DNA of 64,000 nt from Burkholderia ambifaria (GTDB lineage Bacteria > Pseudomonadota > Gammaproteobacteria > Burkholderiales > Burkholderiaceae): the NCBI RefSeq assembly GCF_001443045.1, contig NZ_LKPJ01000006.1, forward strand, positions 271,058-335,057. The letters are read 5' to 3'. Positions 56,558-64,000 of the stretch are shown in pieces. The translations under genes and the position numbers were made by a program. Each line of letters begins with the position of its first letter. Positions within the stretch are counted from its first letter, which is position 1. Under the pieces are notes generated by a model. That model was not told the DNA's origin and ran no database searches. It saw nothing but the letters and a program-made list of their open reading frames with translations.

Positions 56558-56600
56558 CACACGGCGCGGCAGGCGGGTGAACCGCTTGCCGCGCCGTGTG
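56558..56600 (-). terminator. Terminator of the branched-chain amino-acid binding protein gene
   Basis: A 19-bp stem with one mismatch (CACACGGCGCGGCA at 56558 pairing with TGCCGCGCCGTGTG to 56600) 18 bp past the gene's stop in its direction of transcription. Confidence 0.75.
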
Positions 56601-56617
56601 TGTCAGGGGCTGCGCGA

Positions 56618-57754
56618 TCAGTTGCCGGCGATCGTGTCGACCGGCTTGAACGCGCCGCGCTCGACCTTGTAGATCGTCACCGGCGCATCCTTCAGGTCGC
56701 CCTTCGTGTCGTACGCGATGCTCGGCGCCGATACGCCCTTGATCGACACCTTGCCCAGATACGGCGTATAGACCTTCGGGTCGGTCGAGTTCGCGTCCTT
56801 CATCGCGGTGAGCAATGCGATCGTGCCGTCGTACGAATAGGGCGAATAGGTGATCACGTCTTCGTTGAAGCGTGCCTTGTAGCGCGACGCGTAGCCGGCG
56901 AAGCCGGGCATCTTTTCCTTCGGCAGCCCGCCCATGTAGACGATCGCGCCTTCCGCCGCTTCACCGCCGACCTTCAGGAACGTCGGCGAGCGCGACATCT
57001 CGCCGGTCACGAATGCCGACTTCATCCCGAGCTGGCGCATCTTGCGGATCATCGGCGAAGACTGTGCATCGCCGCCGCCGTAGAAGATCGCGTCCGGGTT
57101 CATCCCCTTGAGGTTGGTCAGGATTGCGGAGAAGTCGAGCGCCTTGTCGTTCGTGAAGTCGCGCTTGACGATCGTGCCGCCCGCCGCCTGCACGGCCTTC
57201 GCGAATTCGTCGGCGATGCCCTGGCCATAGGCCGTGCGGTCGTCGATGATCGCGATGCGCTTGAAGTGCAGCGTCTTCACCGCATACGTGCCGACGATGC
57301 GGCCGGCCTGCGCGTCGCTCGTCAGCAGCCGGTAGGTCGTCTTGTAGCCGCGCGCCGTGTATTGCGGCGACGTCGCCATCGAGATCTGCGGCAACCTCGC
57401 GCGATCGTACAGGTCGGACGCCGGAATGCTCGTGCCCGAGTTGAAGTGGCCGATGACCCCGCGGACGTTGTCGTCGATCAGCCGCTGCGCGACCGTCGTG
57501 CCGGTGCGCGGGTCGGCCTGATCGTCCTGCGAGTCGAGCTGGAACGTGACCGGCTTGCCGCCGATCGTCGGATGCGTCGCGTTGAAATCCGCGATCGCGA
57601 GCTGCACACCTTTCTGCATGTCCGTGCCGTAGTTCGACTGCGGCCCCGTCAGCGGTGCGGCGAAACCGATCTTGACGACGTCGGCGGCGATGGCGTGTGC
57701 GCCCGACAGTGCGCAGGCAGCAGCCAGCGCGACGTGCGATACCTTCAGCTTCAC
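56618..57754 (-). CDS. Branched-chain amino-acid-type ABC substrate-binding protein
   Basis: 378 residues with a signal peptide (cleavage near A-I-A-A-D). K-I-G-F-A-A-P-L-T-G-P-Q-S-N-Y-G, G-V-I-G-H-F-N-S-G-T-S-I-P and A-I-I-D-D-R-T-A-Y-G-Q-G belong to the LivJ/LivK periplasmic family. Start is GTG; AAGGGG is better spaced for the GTG at 57754 than for the one at 57760. No permease or ATPase genes are adjacent. It is divergent from the PAS-AraC regulator, which may control it. Confidence 0.9.
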   Translation of the reverse strand: MKLKVSHVALAAACALSGAHAIAADVVKIGFAAPLTGPQSNYGTDMQKGVQLAIADFNATHPTIGGKPVTFQLDSQDDQADPRTGTTVAQRLIDDNVRGVIGHFNSGTSIPASDLYDRARLPQISMATSPQYTARGYKTTYRLLTSDAQAGRIVGTYAVKTLHFKRIAIIDDRTAYGQGIADEFAKAVQAAGGTIVKRDFTNDKALDFSAILTNLKGMNPDAIFYGGGDAQSSPMIRKMRQLGMKSAFVTGEMSRSPTFLKVGGEAAEGAIVYMGGLPKEKMPGFAGYASRYKARFNEDVITYSPYSYDGTIALLTAMKDANSTDPKVYTPYLGKVSIKGVSAPSIAYDTKGDLKDAPVTIYKVERGAFKPVDTIAGN

Positions 57755-58407
57755 TTTCACTTCCCCTTGATGGCGTGGTTGGGCCGCAGCCGGCCAGCGG
57801 GCCGCTGCGGTAAACCGGGCGAGACGTATCGGTTTGCACGCCGATGCGAGGGCGGTGCAGGCTCGCCGCGCGCCGGTGGCTGTGCCGGAATCGGCTTGCG
57901 CGGCGACGACGGGATGTCATCTCGTAACCGTTGAATGAAGTCTAGGTAGCGAAAATGCACGCGTCTTGCGCGTTCGGTGCGTGGCCGGCGACGATTTCGG
58001 CATATCGTCGATAACCCTGATATATGCTGAAATCGTCATGCCTAGTGCGCAATCGCGCCAAGACGCGACACGCCGGCATTTTTAGGATGACGGTCCGGGC
58101 GCGTGTTGTCCCGGCGCCAGCGGGGCGCGCTGCCATCGCCGCCGGCGCTGCTCGATGCGCGGCGACATGCAGCCTGCCGACGCGAAATCGTCAGTGCCGG
58201 TACGCGAGCGGCGAGATGGTTGTTCGCACAACTACAAGCGCACTGCGCGCCAACGTATGCAATCGCTCGATCACCGCCGATCGGCGGCGCGTTGCACGGG
58301 CCGCCGTGCGCCGAGTCGCCGGCCCGCTTGCCCGAGATCGCCACGACGCGTTCGAAAGGGCGCTCCTATAATCGACGCCATCAGCCACTCCCTTCGCAGA
58401 CGCCGGG
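57755..58407. other. Long intergenic region
   Basis: About 650 bp between divergent genes without a credible frame. A block near 57990-58060 is less GC-rich (GATATATGCTGAAATCG) and may hold promoters; no clear palindrome or terminator was found. Confidence 0.5.
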
Positions 58408-59202
58408 ATGACGTCCTTCCTTGCCGCACCACCCATGAGCCTGTCCGATACGTTGCGCTACCAGCCCGACAACACCGATCTCGGCGCGATGCTCGCGCAC
58501 TTCCGCCTGCTCGAGCCGGTGTTCGACGCGCTGCCCGACGTCGCATTTTTCGTGAAGGACGCGAACGGCCGCTACGCGCTCGTCAACCGCACGCTGGCGA
58601 TGCGCTGCGGCTACAAGGACAAGCGCGACCTGCTCGGCAAGACGACCGACGAAGTGTTTCCGCGCCGCTTCGGCCGCACCTATTTCGAGCAGGACATGGC
58701 GACGATCAACGCCGGCCAGCAACTGATGGACCAGCTCGAGCTGCATCTGTATCCGGGTCGCCAGCCGGGCTGGTGCCTGACCTGCAAGGAGCCGCTGCGC
58801 GACGCGGCCGGCAAGGTGGTCGGCCTCGCGGGCATCTCGCGAGACCTGAAGGCGCACGAGGGTTCGCATCCGGCCTACAGCAAGCTCGCCGACGTGGTCC
58901 AGCATATCCAGGATCACTACGTGCAGCCGCTGAACCTGAAGCAGCTCGCGCAGATGGCCGGGATGTCGGTCGCGCAGCTCGAACGCTACTTCCACAAGGT
59001 GTTTCACCTGACGCCGCGCCAGGTGCTGCTGAAAACGCGGCTCGACGCGGCCACGGCGCTGCTCGTCACGCACGACAAGGTGACCGACGTCGCGGCGCTA
59101 TGCGGGTATACGGATCACAGCGCGTTCACGCGCCAGTTCAAGGCGACGGTCGGCGTGACGCCGACCGAATACCGGCTGATGCTGCAGGACCGGGCGGGGT
59201 GA
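58408..59202 (+). CDS. AraC family regulator with PAS sensor domain
   Basis: 264 residues. The N-terminal half is a PAS domain (F-D-A-L-P-D-V-A-F-F-V-K-D-A-N-G-R-Y, R-T-Y-F-E-Q-D, G-L-A-G-I-S-R-D-L) and the C-terminal half carries two AraC helix-turn-helix units (L-N-L-K-Q-L-A-Q-M-A-G-M-S-V-A-Q-L-E-R-Y-F, V-A-A-L-C-G-Y-T-D-H-S-A-F-T-R-Q-F). PAS input suggests direct sensing of a small ligand or redox state. Met at 58435 is an alternative start; neither has a strong ribosome site. Divergent from the binding-protein gene at 57754. Confidence 0.88.
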   Translation: MTSFLAAPPMSLSDTLRYQPDNTDLGAMLAHFRLLEPVFDALPDVAFFVKDANGRYALVNRTLAMRCGYKDKRDLLGKTTDEVFPRRFGRTYFEQDMATINAGQQLMDQLELHLYPGRQPGWCLTCKEPLRDAAGKVVGLAGISRDLKAHEGSHPAYSKLADVVQHIQDHYVQPLNLKQLAQMAGMSVAQLERYFHKVFHLTPRQVLLKTRLDAATALLVTHDKVTDVAALCGYTDHSAFTRQFKATVGVTPTEYRLMLQDRAG

Positions 59203-59276
59203 GGTGACGCGCCGGCCGGGCCGACGGGTCGGGATGATCGGGGTGGTACGGGGGCGGGGAACGGGAAAGCGGCGGC

Positions 59277-59540
59277 TCAGCGGTAGCCGAGCCCTTTCAG
59301 GACGGCCGTGCCGTCTTCGGTCAGCCGGAAGCTCGGTGCCGTGTCGGCGTCGAGCTTGACCATCTCGACGAGGCCGGCTTCCTGCAGCGCCGGCAAGTCG
59401 GCTTTGGCATTCGCGCCGATCGGTGCGTGCAGCAGCACGAGCAGCGTCGCGATCTCGTGATGGCTGAGCAGGCGGCGCAGCATCGTCTTCTTTGCAGGGG
59501 GGGCGGCCGGGCGGCCCGCGGGTGCATCTACGGCGCTCAT
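59277..59540 (-). CDS. Small winged-helix-like hypothetical protein
   Basis: 87 residues with a very good GGAGGACAGCG site before the ATG at 59540. After a disordered Ala/Pro-rich start, I-A-T-L-L-V-L-L-H-A-P, L-P-A-L-Q-E-A-G-L-V-E and F-R-L-T-E-D-G-T-A-V-L-K resemble a winged helix (two helices, then a wing). No named family. It stands alone on the reverse strand and may be a small DNA-binding protein. Confidence 0.7.
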   Translation of the reverse strand: MSAVDAPAGRPAAPPAKKTMLRRLLSHHEIATLLVLLHAPIGANAKADLPALQEAGLVEMVKLDADTAPSFRLTEDGTAVLKGLGYR

Positions 59541-59819
59541 CGCTGTCCTCCTTTTCGGGATATCCATCGGGTTACTGGTTGCGGATGGTGCCGAGAAAGA
59601 CTTAAGCGATTCTTAAAACCTCGGTGACCGCTTGGATGGTGCGGTGCGGCAAACATTACCGGATGTAACCCCCGCCGAGCGGCCGTTTCGGGGTGCGGGC
59701 GGTCAGCCTTGCCGGACGGGGCGCCGTCGCGACATTCACCACGATGGTGCGTCCGCCCGGCGGGGGGCGGTGAGGTTGCTCCATTCAATCCGACCCCGAA
59801 ATAGAACGCCGGTGCGCCC

Positions 59820-61712
59820 TTATTTCCTGCGCTGGGCCTGCGCGGCGAGCCGCACGGCCGCGTTCGTCGCGCCGTAACCGTCGTAGCCGCCGCGCCGCTC
59901 GACGATCTCGAGCGAGAAGCGGTTGTCGACCAGTTCCGTATACGCGTGCAGGAATTCGCCGCCGTTTTCGTCGCGGTCGTACAGCAGATGGTGGGCGCTC
60001 AGCGTGTCGATCAGCTCGTCCGGCAGCGCGTAGCGCGCGGCGAGATCGTCGTAGTAGTTCGGCGGGATCCGCAGGAACGGCACGCCGTCGGCTGCGAACG
60101 CGGCGACCGTCTTCACGATGTCGTCGGTCCGGAACGCGACGTGGTTCAGCCCCGTGCCGTGATAGCGGTCGAGCGATTCGGCGACGGCCGTATGGCGGTC
60201 GACCGACGCATTCAGCGCGATCCGCACCGAGCCGTCCGCGCTACGCACCGCACGGCTGCGCATCAGGCCGTACGGATCGGGCACGAGCCAGCTGCGCTCG
60301 GCCTCGAAGCCGAATGCCGTCTTGAAGAAGAGAATCCACGTATCGAGCGCGTCGGCCGGCAGCGCGAGGCAGACGTGGTCGATGCCCGTCAGCGGGCCGA
60401 CCTCGCTGGGGCCATCGATGTCGGTCAGCACGAAATCCGATTCATACAGCGTCGGCGCGTTCGGCGCCTCGTCGACGAAGTATTCGAGGCTGCCGTCCGG
60501 CGCCTGCACGCTCGGCAGCACGCGCTCTTTCGGCCCGACGCGCCCGGAAAACGGCGCGTAGCCGAAGCCGGCCGCGCGTTCGAACGCCACCTTCGCATCG
60601 TCGACGCGGAACGCCGACGCACACAGCGACAACCCGTGCTGCTGGAAGAACGCATCGGCGAACGAGTCGCGCTCGGCGTTCAGCACGATCGATGCGGCGC
60701 CGTGCTGGAACAGCGTCACGTCCTTCGAGCGGTGGCGGCCCGCGAGCCGGAACCGCATCCGGCCGAGCCATTCGCCGACGGTGGCCGCCGCCTGTGCGTC
60801 GACCGCGAATTCGATGAACTGGAACCCGACGTGCGCGGGCGGTGCCGGCGGCGCGAACAGCGGCTGGTCGGCGGCCGGCGTGCGGCCGTCCTGCGCGAGC
60901 CGTGCGCGCGTCAGTTCTTCCAGATAGAGCAGCGAGCGGTGGCCGTCGGCGGCCGTGATCGCGGTCGGCGCGGCGCGGAAGCCGTCGTTGAAGATCTCCA
61001 GCGACAGCGGCCCCGTATAGCCGGACTCGATCACGCGGGCCGTGAAGCGCGCGAGGTCGAAGTCGCCCTGGCCGGGGAACGAGCGGTAGTGGCGGCTCCA
61101 TTCGAGCACGTCCATCGCGAGCTTCGGCGCATCGGCGATCTGCACGAACGCGATCCGGTCGCCGGGGATGTCGGCGATCGCGTCCGGCGAATCGTCGAGC
61201 GACAGCGTATGGAAGCTGTCGAGCGCGAGGCCGAGGTGCGGGCTGTTCACCGCGTTCACGAGCTGCCATGCGTGGCTGTACCGGTTCACGATGCGGCCCC
61301 ACGCGAGCGCCTCGTACGCGGCGACCACGCCGGCCTGCCGCGCGGCTTCGGCGAGCGCGCCGAGCTGGTCGACCAGCAGCGCGTCGTCCGCGATCGTGTC
61401 GGGCGACACGTTGCTGCACACCAGGATGCGGTCGGTGCCGAGCGCGTGCATCACGTCGAACTTGCGCCGGATGCGGTCGAGGTTGCGGGCGAGCTGGGCC
61501 GGGCTCACGCCCTCGAAGTCGCGAAACGGCTGGAACAGCACGATGTCGAGGCCGAGATCGGCAGCCATGGCCCTCACGTCGGCGGGCGACCCGTCGAAGT
61601 AGACGAGGTCGTTCTCGAAGATTTCGACACCGTCGAAGCCGGCGGCCTGGATGGCGGCGAGCTTCTCGGCGAGGGTGCCGGACAGTGACACGGTGGCGAT
61701 CGAGCGCTGCAT
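59820..61712 (-). CDS. quiC: 3-dehydroshikimate dehydratase, two-domain QuiC type
   Basis: 630 residues from M-Q-R-S-I-A-T-V. Residues 1-280 are a sugar-isomerase-like TIM barrel with E-I-F-E-N-D, D-S-F-H-T and E-I-F-N-D-G, which bind the metal and substrate. Residues 310-630 are a tandem VOC domain like 4-hydroxyphenylpyruvate dioxygenase (G-I-D-H-V-C-L-A, G-L-N-H-V-A-F-R, N-R-F-S-L-E-I-V). QuiC enzymes convert 3-dehydroshikimate to protocatechuate; the C-terminal half is a known fusion in this family. Divergent from aroQ; product goes to the beta-ketoadipate route that includes PcaF. Confidence 0.9.
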   Translation of the reverse strand: MQRSIATVSLSGTLAEKLAAIQAAGFDGVEIFENDLVYFDGSPADVRAMAADLGLDIVLFQPFRDFEGVSPAQLARNLDRIRRKFDVMHALGTDRILVCSNVSPDTIADDALLVDQLGALAEAARQAGVVAAYEALAWGRIVNRYSHAWQLVNAVNSPHLGLALDSFHTLSLDDSPDAIADIPGDRIAFVQIADAPKLAMDVLEWSRHYRSFPGQGDFDLARFTARVIESGYTGPLSLEIFNDGFRAAPTAITAADGHRSLLYLEELTRARLAQDGRTPAADQPLFAPPAPPAHVGFQFIEFAVDAQAAATVGEWLGRMRFRLAGRHRSKDVTLFQHGAASIVLNAERDSFADAFFQQHGLSLCASAFRVDDAKVAFERAAGFGYAPFSGRVGPKERVLPSVQAPDGSLEYFVDEAPNAPTLYESDFVLTDIDGPSEVGPLTGIDHVCLALPADALDTWILFFKTAFGFEAERSWLVPDPYGLMRSRAVRSADGSVRIALNASVDRHTAVAESLDRYHGTGLNHVAFRTDDIVKTVAAFAADGVPFLRIPPNYYDDLAARYALPDELIDTLSAHHLLYDRDENGGEFLHAYTELVDNRFSLEIVERRGGYDGYGATNAAVRLAAQAQRRK

Positions 61713-61829
61713 GGGCGAATCCTGCGGGTGAGCGGGGTGTGGCGTCGGCCGATCGAACCCGAATGAACCAGTCGTTGAATTCAGGGCGAGCGCCATATCC
61801 CGAATTTACTAGGGAGGTGAGGCGAATTA

Positions 61830-61856
61830 TACAAACTAACTAGATGGTACAAATTA
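61830..61856. promoter_or_regulatory. Candidate operator between quiC and aroQ
   Basis: TACAAACTA (61830-61838) and TACAAATTA (61848-61856) are direct repeats 18 bp apart in a locally A/T-rich block. They are centred in the divergent promoter region and could bind a quinate regulator not encoded in the window. Confidence 0.35.
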
Positions 61857-61918
61857 GCGAAAACCCGAAAAGACATTGCGCTTGCGCAAGTGCACACTAG
61901 CGCCAAATCTTGACGTCT

Positions 61919-61954
61919 GGGGGCGAAGTCGACTAGCGATTCGCCCCCGTTTTT
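61919..61954 (+). terminator. Terminator-like hairpin in the aroQ leader
   Basis: GGGGGCGAA (61919-61927), 12-base loop, TTCGCCCCC (61940-61948), then GTTTTT. It points toward aroQ and ends 14 bp before its start codon, so it cannot belong to the divergent quiC. It looks like a transcription attenuator. Confidence 0.65.
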
Positions 61955-61968
61955 GGAGCGCAACCGAC

Positions 61969-62424
61969 ATGAGCATGCACAAGGTACTGGTGCTGAACGG
62001 CCCGAACCTGAATCTGCTGGGGACCCGCGAGCCCCATATCTATGGCGCGGAAACCCTTGCCGACCTCGAGCAGCGTTGCCGCACGGCGGCCGACGGGCTC
62101 GGGCTGGAGATCGACTTCCGCCAGTCGAACGCCGAGCACCAGTTGATCGACTGGCTGCATGCCGCGCGTCACGACACGCACGGCATCGTGATCAACCCGG
62201 CTGCCTACACGCACACGTCGGTCGCGCTGGCCGACGCGCTTTCCGCGATCGCGAAGCCGGTGATCGAGGTACATATTTCCAACGTGCATCGCCGCGAGGC
62301 CTTCCGTCACCACTCGTATGTGTCGGCGGTGGCCGAAGCCGTGATCTGCGGCTGCGGCACCGAAGGCTACGTATTCGCGCTGCAGCGCCTGTCGACCCTT
62401 TTTGCCCAGGGAGCCGCACGATGA
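61969..62424 (+). CDS. aroQ: 3-dehydroquinate dehydratase, type II
   Basis: 151 residues, typical for the dodecameric enzyme. [14 protein letters not shown] contains the catalytic Arg and Tyr; H-I-S-N-V-H-R-R-E follows. It dehydrates 3-dehydroquinate to 3-dehydroshikimate. Placed beside quiC and a shikimate dehydrogenase, it serves quinate breakdown (a quiB role) as much as biosynthesis. GGAGCG lies ten bases before the ATG, directly after the hairpin above. It overlaps the next gene by four bases. Confidence 0.93.
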   Translation: MSMHKVLVLNGPNLNLLGTREPHIYGAETLADLEQRCRTAADGLGLEIDFRQSNAEHQLIDWLHAARHDTHGIVINPAAYTHTSVALADALSAIAKPVIEVHISNVHRREAFRHHSYVSAVAEAVICGCGTEGYVFALQRLSTLFAQGAAR

Positions 62425-63275
62425 GCCGCCCGTCTTTTCTGATCGGCCTGATCGGCCAGGGCATCGGCGGTTCGCTGTCGCCCGCGATGCATGAGGAAGA
62501 AGGTTTCCGCCAGGGGTTCGGCTACGTGTACCGGCGCATCGATCTCGACGCGCTCGGCCTGAGCGTCGACGCGCTGCCGCAACTGCTCGAGGCCGCGCAG
62601 CGGATGGGCTACAACGGGCTCAACATCACGCATCCGTGCAAGCAGCGCGTGATCGAGCACCTCGACGCGCTGTCGGATGATGCGCGCGCGCTCGGTGCGG
62701 TGAACACGGTGCTGTTCAAGGACGGCAAGCGGATCGGCCATAACACCGACTGGTCGGGTTTCGCGAAGTCGTTCCGCCGCGGGCTGCCCGACGCATCGCT
62801 CGAGCGTGTCGTCCAGCTCGGCGCGGGCGGCGCGGGCGCGGCCGTCGCGCATGCGGCGCTGCAGATGGGCGCCGCCGAACTGACGATTTTCGACGTCGAC
62901 GGTACGCGTGCCGCCGCGCTCGCGAGCGAACTGCAGCAGCGCTTCCCGGCCGCGCGGGTCACGCCGGGCGGCGATCTCGCGGCCGCGATGCAAGCCGCGA
63001 CGGGCCTCATCCATGCCACGCCGACCGGCATGGCCAAGCACCCGGGCCTGCCGCTGCCGGCCGAACTGCTTCACGCGGGGATGTGGGTGGCCGACATCGT
63101 GTATTTCCCGCTCGAAACCGAACTGATCCGCGCGGCGCGCGCGGCCGGCTGCGCGACGCTGCCGGGCGGCGGGATGGCCGTGTACCAGGCCGTCGATGCA
63201 TTTGAAATCTTTACCGGACGTACGCCGGACGACGAGCGGATGTTCGAACACTTTCAGTCGCTCGTCGCGCGCTGA
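62421..63275 (+). CDS. Shikimate/quinate dehydrogenase, probably NAD-dependent
   Basis: 284 residues of the AroE fold. G-S-L-S-P-A-M-H, the catalytic Lys in N-I-T-H-P-C-K and Asp in H-N-T-D-W-S-G-F are present. The nucleotide loop [11 protein letters not shown] is followed by T-I-F-D-V-D, where an acidic residue replaces the N-R-T of NADP-specific AroE; this suggests NAD use and a catabolic role (QuiA/YdiB-like). ATGA overlap with aroQ indicates coupled translation. Confidence 0.88.
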   Translation: MSRPSFLIGLIGQGIGGSLSPAMHEEEGFRQGFGYVYRRIDLDALGLSVDALPQLLEAAQRMGYNGLNITHPCKQRVIEHLDALSDDARALGAVNTVLFKDGKRIGHNTDWSGFAKSFRRGLPDASLERVVQLGAGGAGAAVAHAALQMGAAELTIFDVDGTRAAALASELQQRFPAARVTPGGDLAAAMQAATGLIHATPTGMAKHPGLPLPAELLHAGMWVADIVYFPLETELIRAARAAGCATLPGGGMAVYQAVDAFEIFTGRTPDDERMFEHFQSLVAR

Positions 63276-63317
63276 CCCTTCTACCTACTAGACGTAAAGA
63301 GAGACCAGGAGACGACC

Positions 63318-64000
63318 ATGCAGCACACCACCCACACGAACGCCGCGCCTGCGCAGGCGGCCGGCACGGTCCGACGGACAGCGGCGCGCTACAAGATCCT
63401 CGCGCTGCTCGCGATCGGCACGATGATCAACTATCTCGACCGTACCGTGCTGGGGGTGGCTGCGCCGCAGCTCACCAAGGAGCTCGGCATCAACGCCGCG
63501 GTGATGGGCATCATGTTCTCCGCGTTCTCGTGGACCTACGTCGCAATGCAGGTGCCGGGCGGTCTGTTTCTCGACCGTTTCGGCAGCAAGATCACCTATT
63601 ACTGGTCGATGACGTTGTGGTCGCTGTGCACGTTCCTGCAGGGCTTCGTGCCCGGCGTCGGGACGCTGCTCGCATGCCGGCTCGGTCTCGGCGTGACGGA
63701 AGCGCCGTGTTTTCCGACCAACAGCCGCGTCGTCGCGACGTGGTTCCCGCAGAACGAACGCGCGATGGCAACCGGTACCTACACCGTCGGCGAATACATC
63801 GGCCTCGCGTTCTTCAGCCCCGTGCTGTTCGCGCTGATGGGTGCGTTCGGCTGGCGCTCGCTGTTCTGGGTCGTCGGTACGATCGGGGTCGTATTCGGTC
63901 TGGTCTGGTGGAAGTTCTACCACGAGCCGCGTAATCATCCGGCCGCGAACGCGGAGGAATTGGCCTACATCGAGGCCGGCGGCGGTCTCGTGCACAGCGC
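63318..64000 (+). CDS. MFS transporter, 3' truncated by window
   Basis: At least 227 residues; the frame runs off the window. I-N-Y-L-D-R-T-V-L-G-V-A-A-P-Q-L and F-S-A-F-S-W-T-Y-V-A-M-Q-V-P-G-G are anion:cation symporter marks, similar to the transporter at 46208. GGAGACGACC precedes the start 43 bp past the dehydrogenase. Operon context suggests quinate or shikimate import. Confidence 0.88.
   Translation, partial: MQHTTHTNAAPAQAAGTVRRTAARYKILALLAIGTMINYLDRTVLGVAAPQLTKELGINAAVMGIMFSAFSWTYVAMQVPGGLFLDRFGSKITYYWSMTLWSLCTFLQGFVPGVGTLLACRLGLGVTEAPCFPTNSRVVATWFPQNERAMATGTYTVGEYIGLAFFSPVLFALMGAFGWRSLFWVVGTIGVVFGLVWWKFYHEPRNHPAANAEELAYIEAGGGLVHS

Overview
The window is high-GC, densely coded and strongly biased to G/C at third codon positions. 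Gene content points to a Burkholderia cepacia complex genome: the regulator-hydrolase-adaptor-pump-outer-membrane-channel order at 21.2-29.6 kb is that of the ceoR-llpE-ceoA-ceoB-opcM multidrug efflux locus of B. cenocepacia. The many catabolic, transport and regulatory genes, and the absence of rRNA, tRNA or core housekeeping operons, suggest a secondary (accessory) chromosome. The species is inferred from gene order and protein sequence only.

Layout. 1-5.3 kb: an M20 amidohydrolase (cut by the window edge), an MHS-type MFS transporter, a LysR regulator, a solute-binding protein and an AspA/AstE-type deacylase. 5.6-7.8 kb: a PcaR-like IclR regulator divergent from beta-ketoadipyl-CoA thiolase pcaF, with two operator-like boxes between them. 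8.3-11.8 kb: two tandem, nearly identical Aer-like chemoreceptors, each behind a sigma-28-type promoter. 12.0-12.2 kb: an ISL3-type transposase remnant. 12.3-16.7 kb: GABA catabolism (gabD, gabT) and a divergent MocR/GabR regulator. 16.8-20.9 kb: a DMT permease, selD, a nucleoside-permease-like lipoprotein and small proteins. 21.2-29.6 kb: the ceo efflux locus, whose divergent promoter region holds a 285-bp nested-palindrome element. 30.2-36.5 kb: an alpha/beta hydrolase, then a 2-hydroxycarboxylate transporter with a dctB/dctD two-component system and a good sigma-54 promoter. 36.9-43.1 kb: a six-gene operon combining a methionine-type ABC transporter with flavin-dependent and diiron-like oxidoreductases, probably organosulfur scavenging. 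43.4-46.1 kb: an XRE regulator and a DUF2167/site-2-protease pair. 46.2-53.0 kb: a glucarate/galactarate pathway (transporter, dehydratase, KdgD, 2-oxoglutarate semialdehyde dehydrogenase). 53.3-59.5 kb: assorted small genes, an MHS transporter, a branched-chain amino-acid binding protein and a PAS-AraC regulator. 59.8-64.0 kb: quinate/shikimate catabolism (quiC, type II dehydroquinase, an NAD-type shikimate dehydrogenase and a truncated MFS gene).

Several blocks feed central metabolism: quiC makes protocatechuate, whose beta-ketoadipate products are finished by PcaF; the sugar-acid branch ends at 2-oxoglutarate and the GABA branch at succinate. The most unusual features are the three-way-junction palindrome between ceoR and llpE, an Asp in place of the nucleophilic Ser of LlpE, the mixed transporter/oxidoreductase sulfur operon, the sigma-54 promoter with paired upstream sites, and a terminator-like hairpin directly before aroQ.
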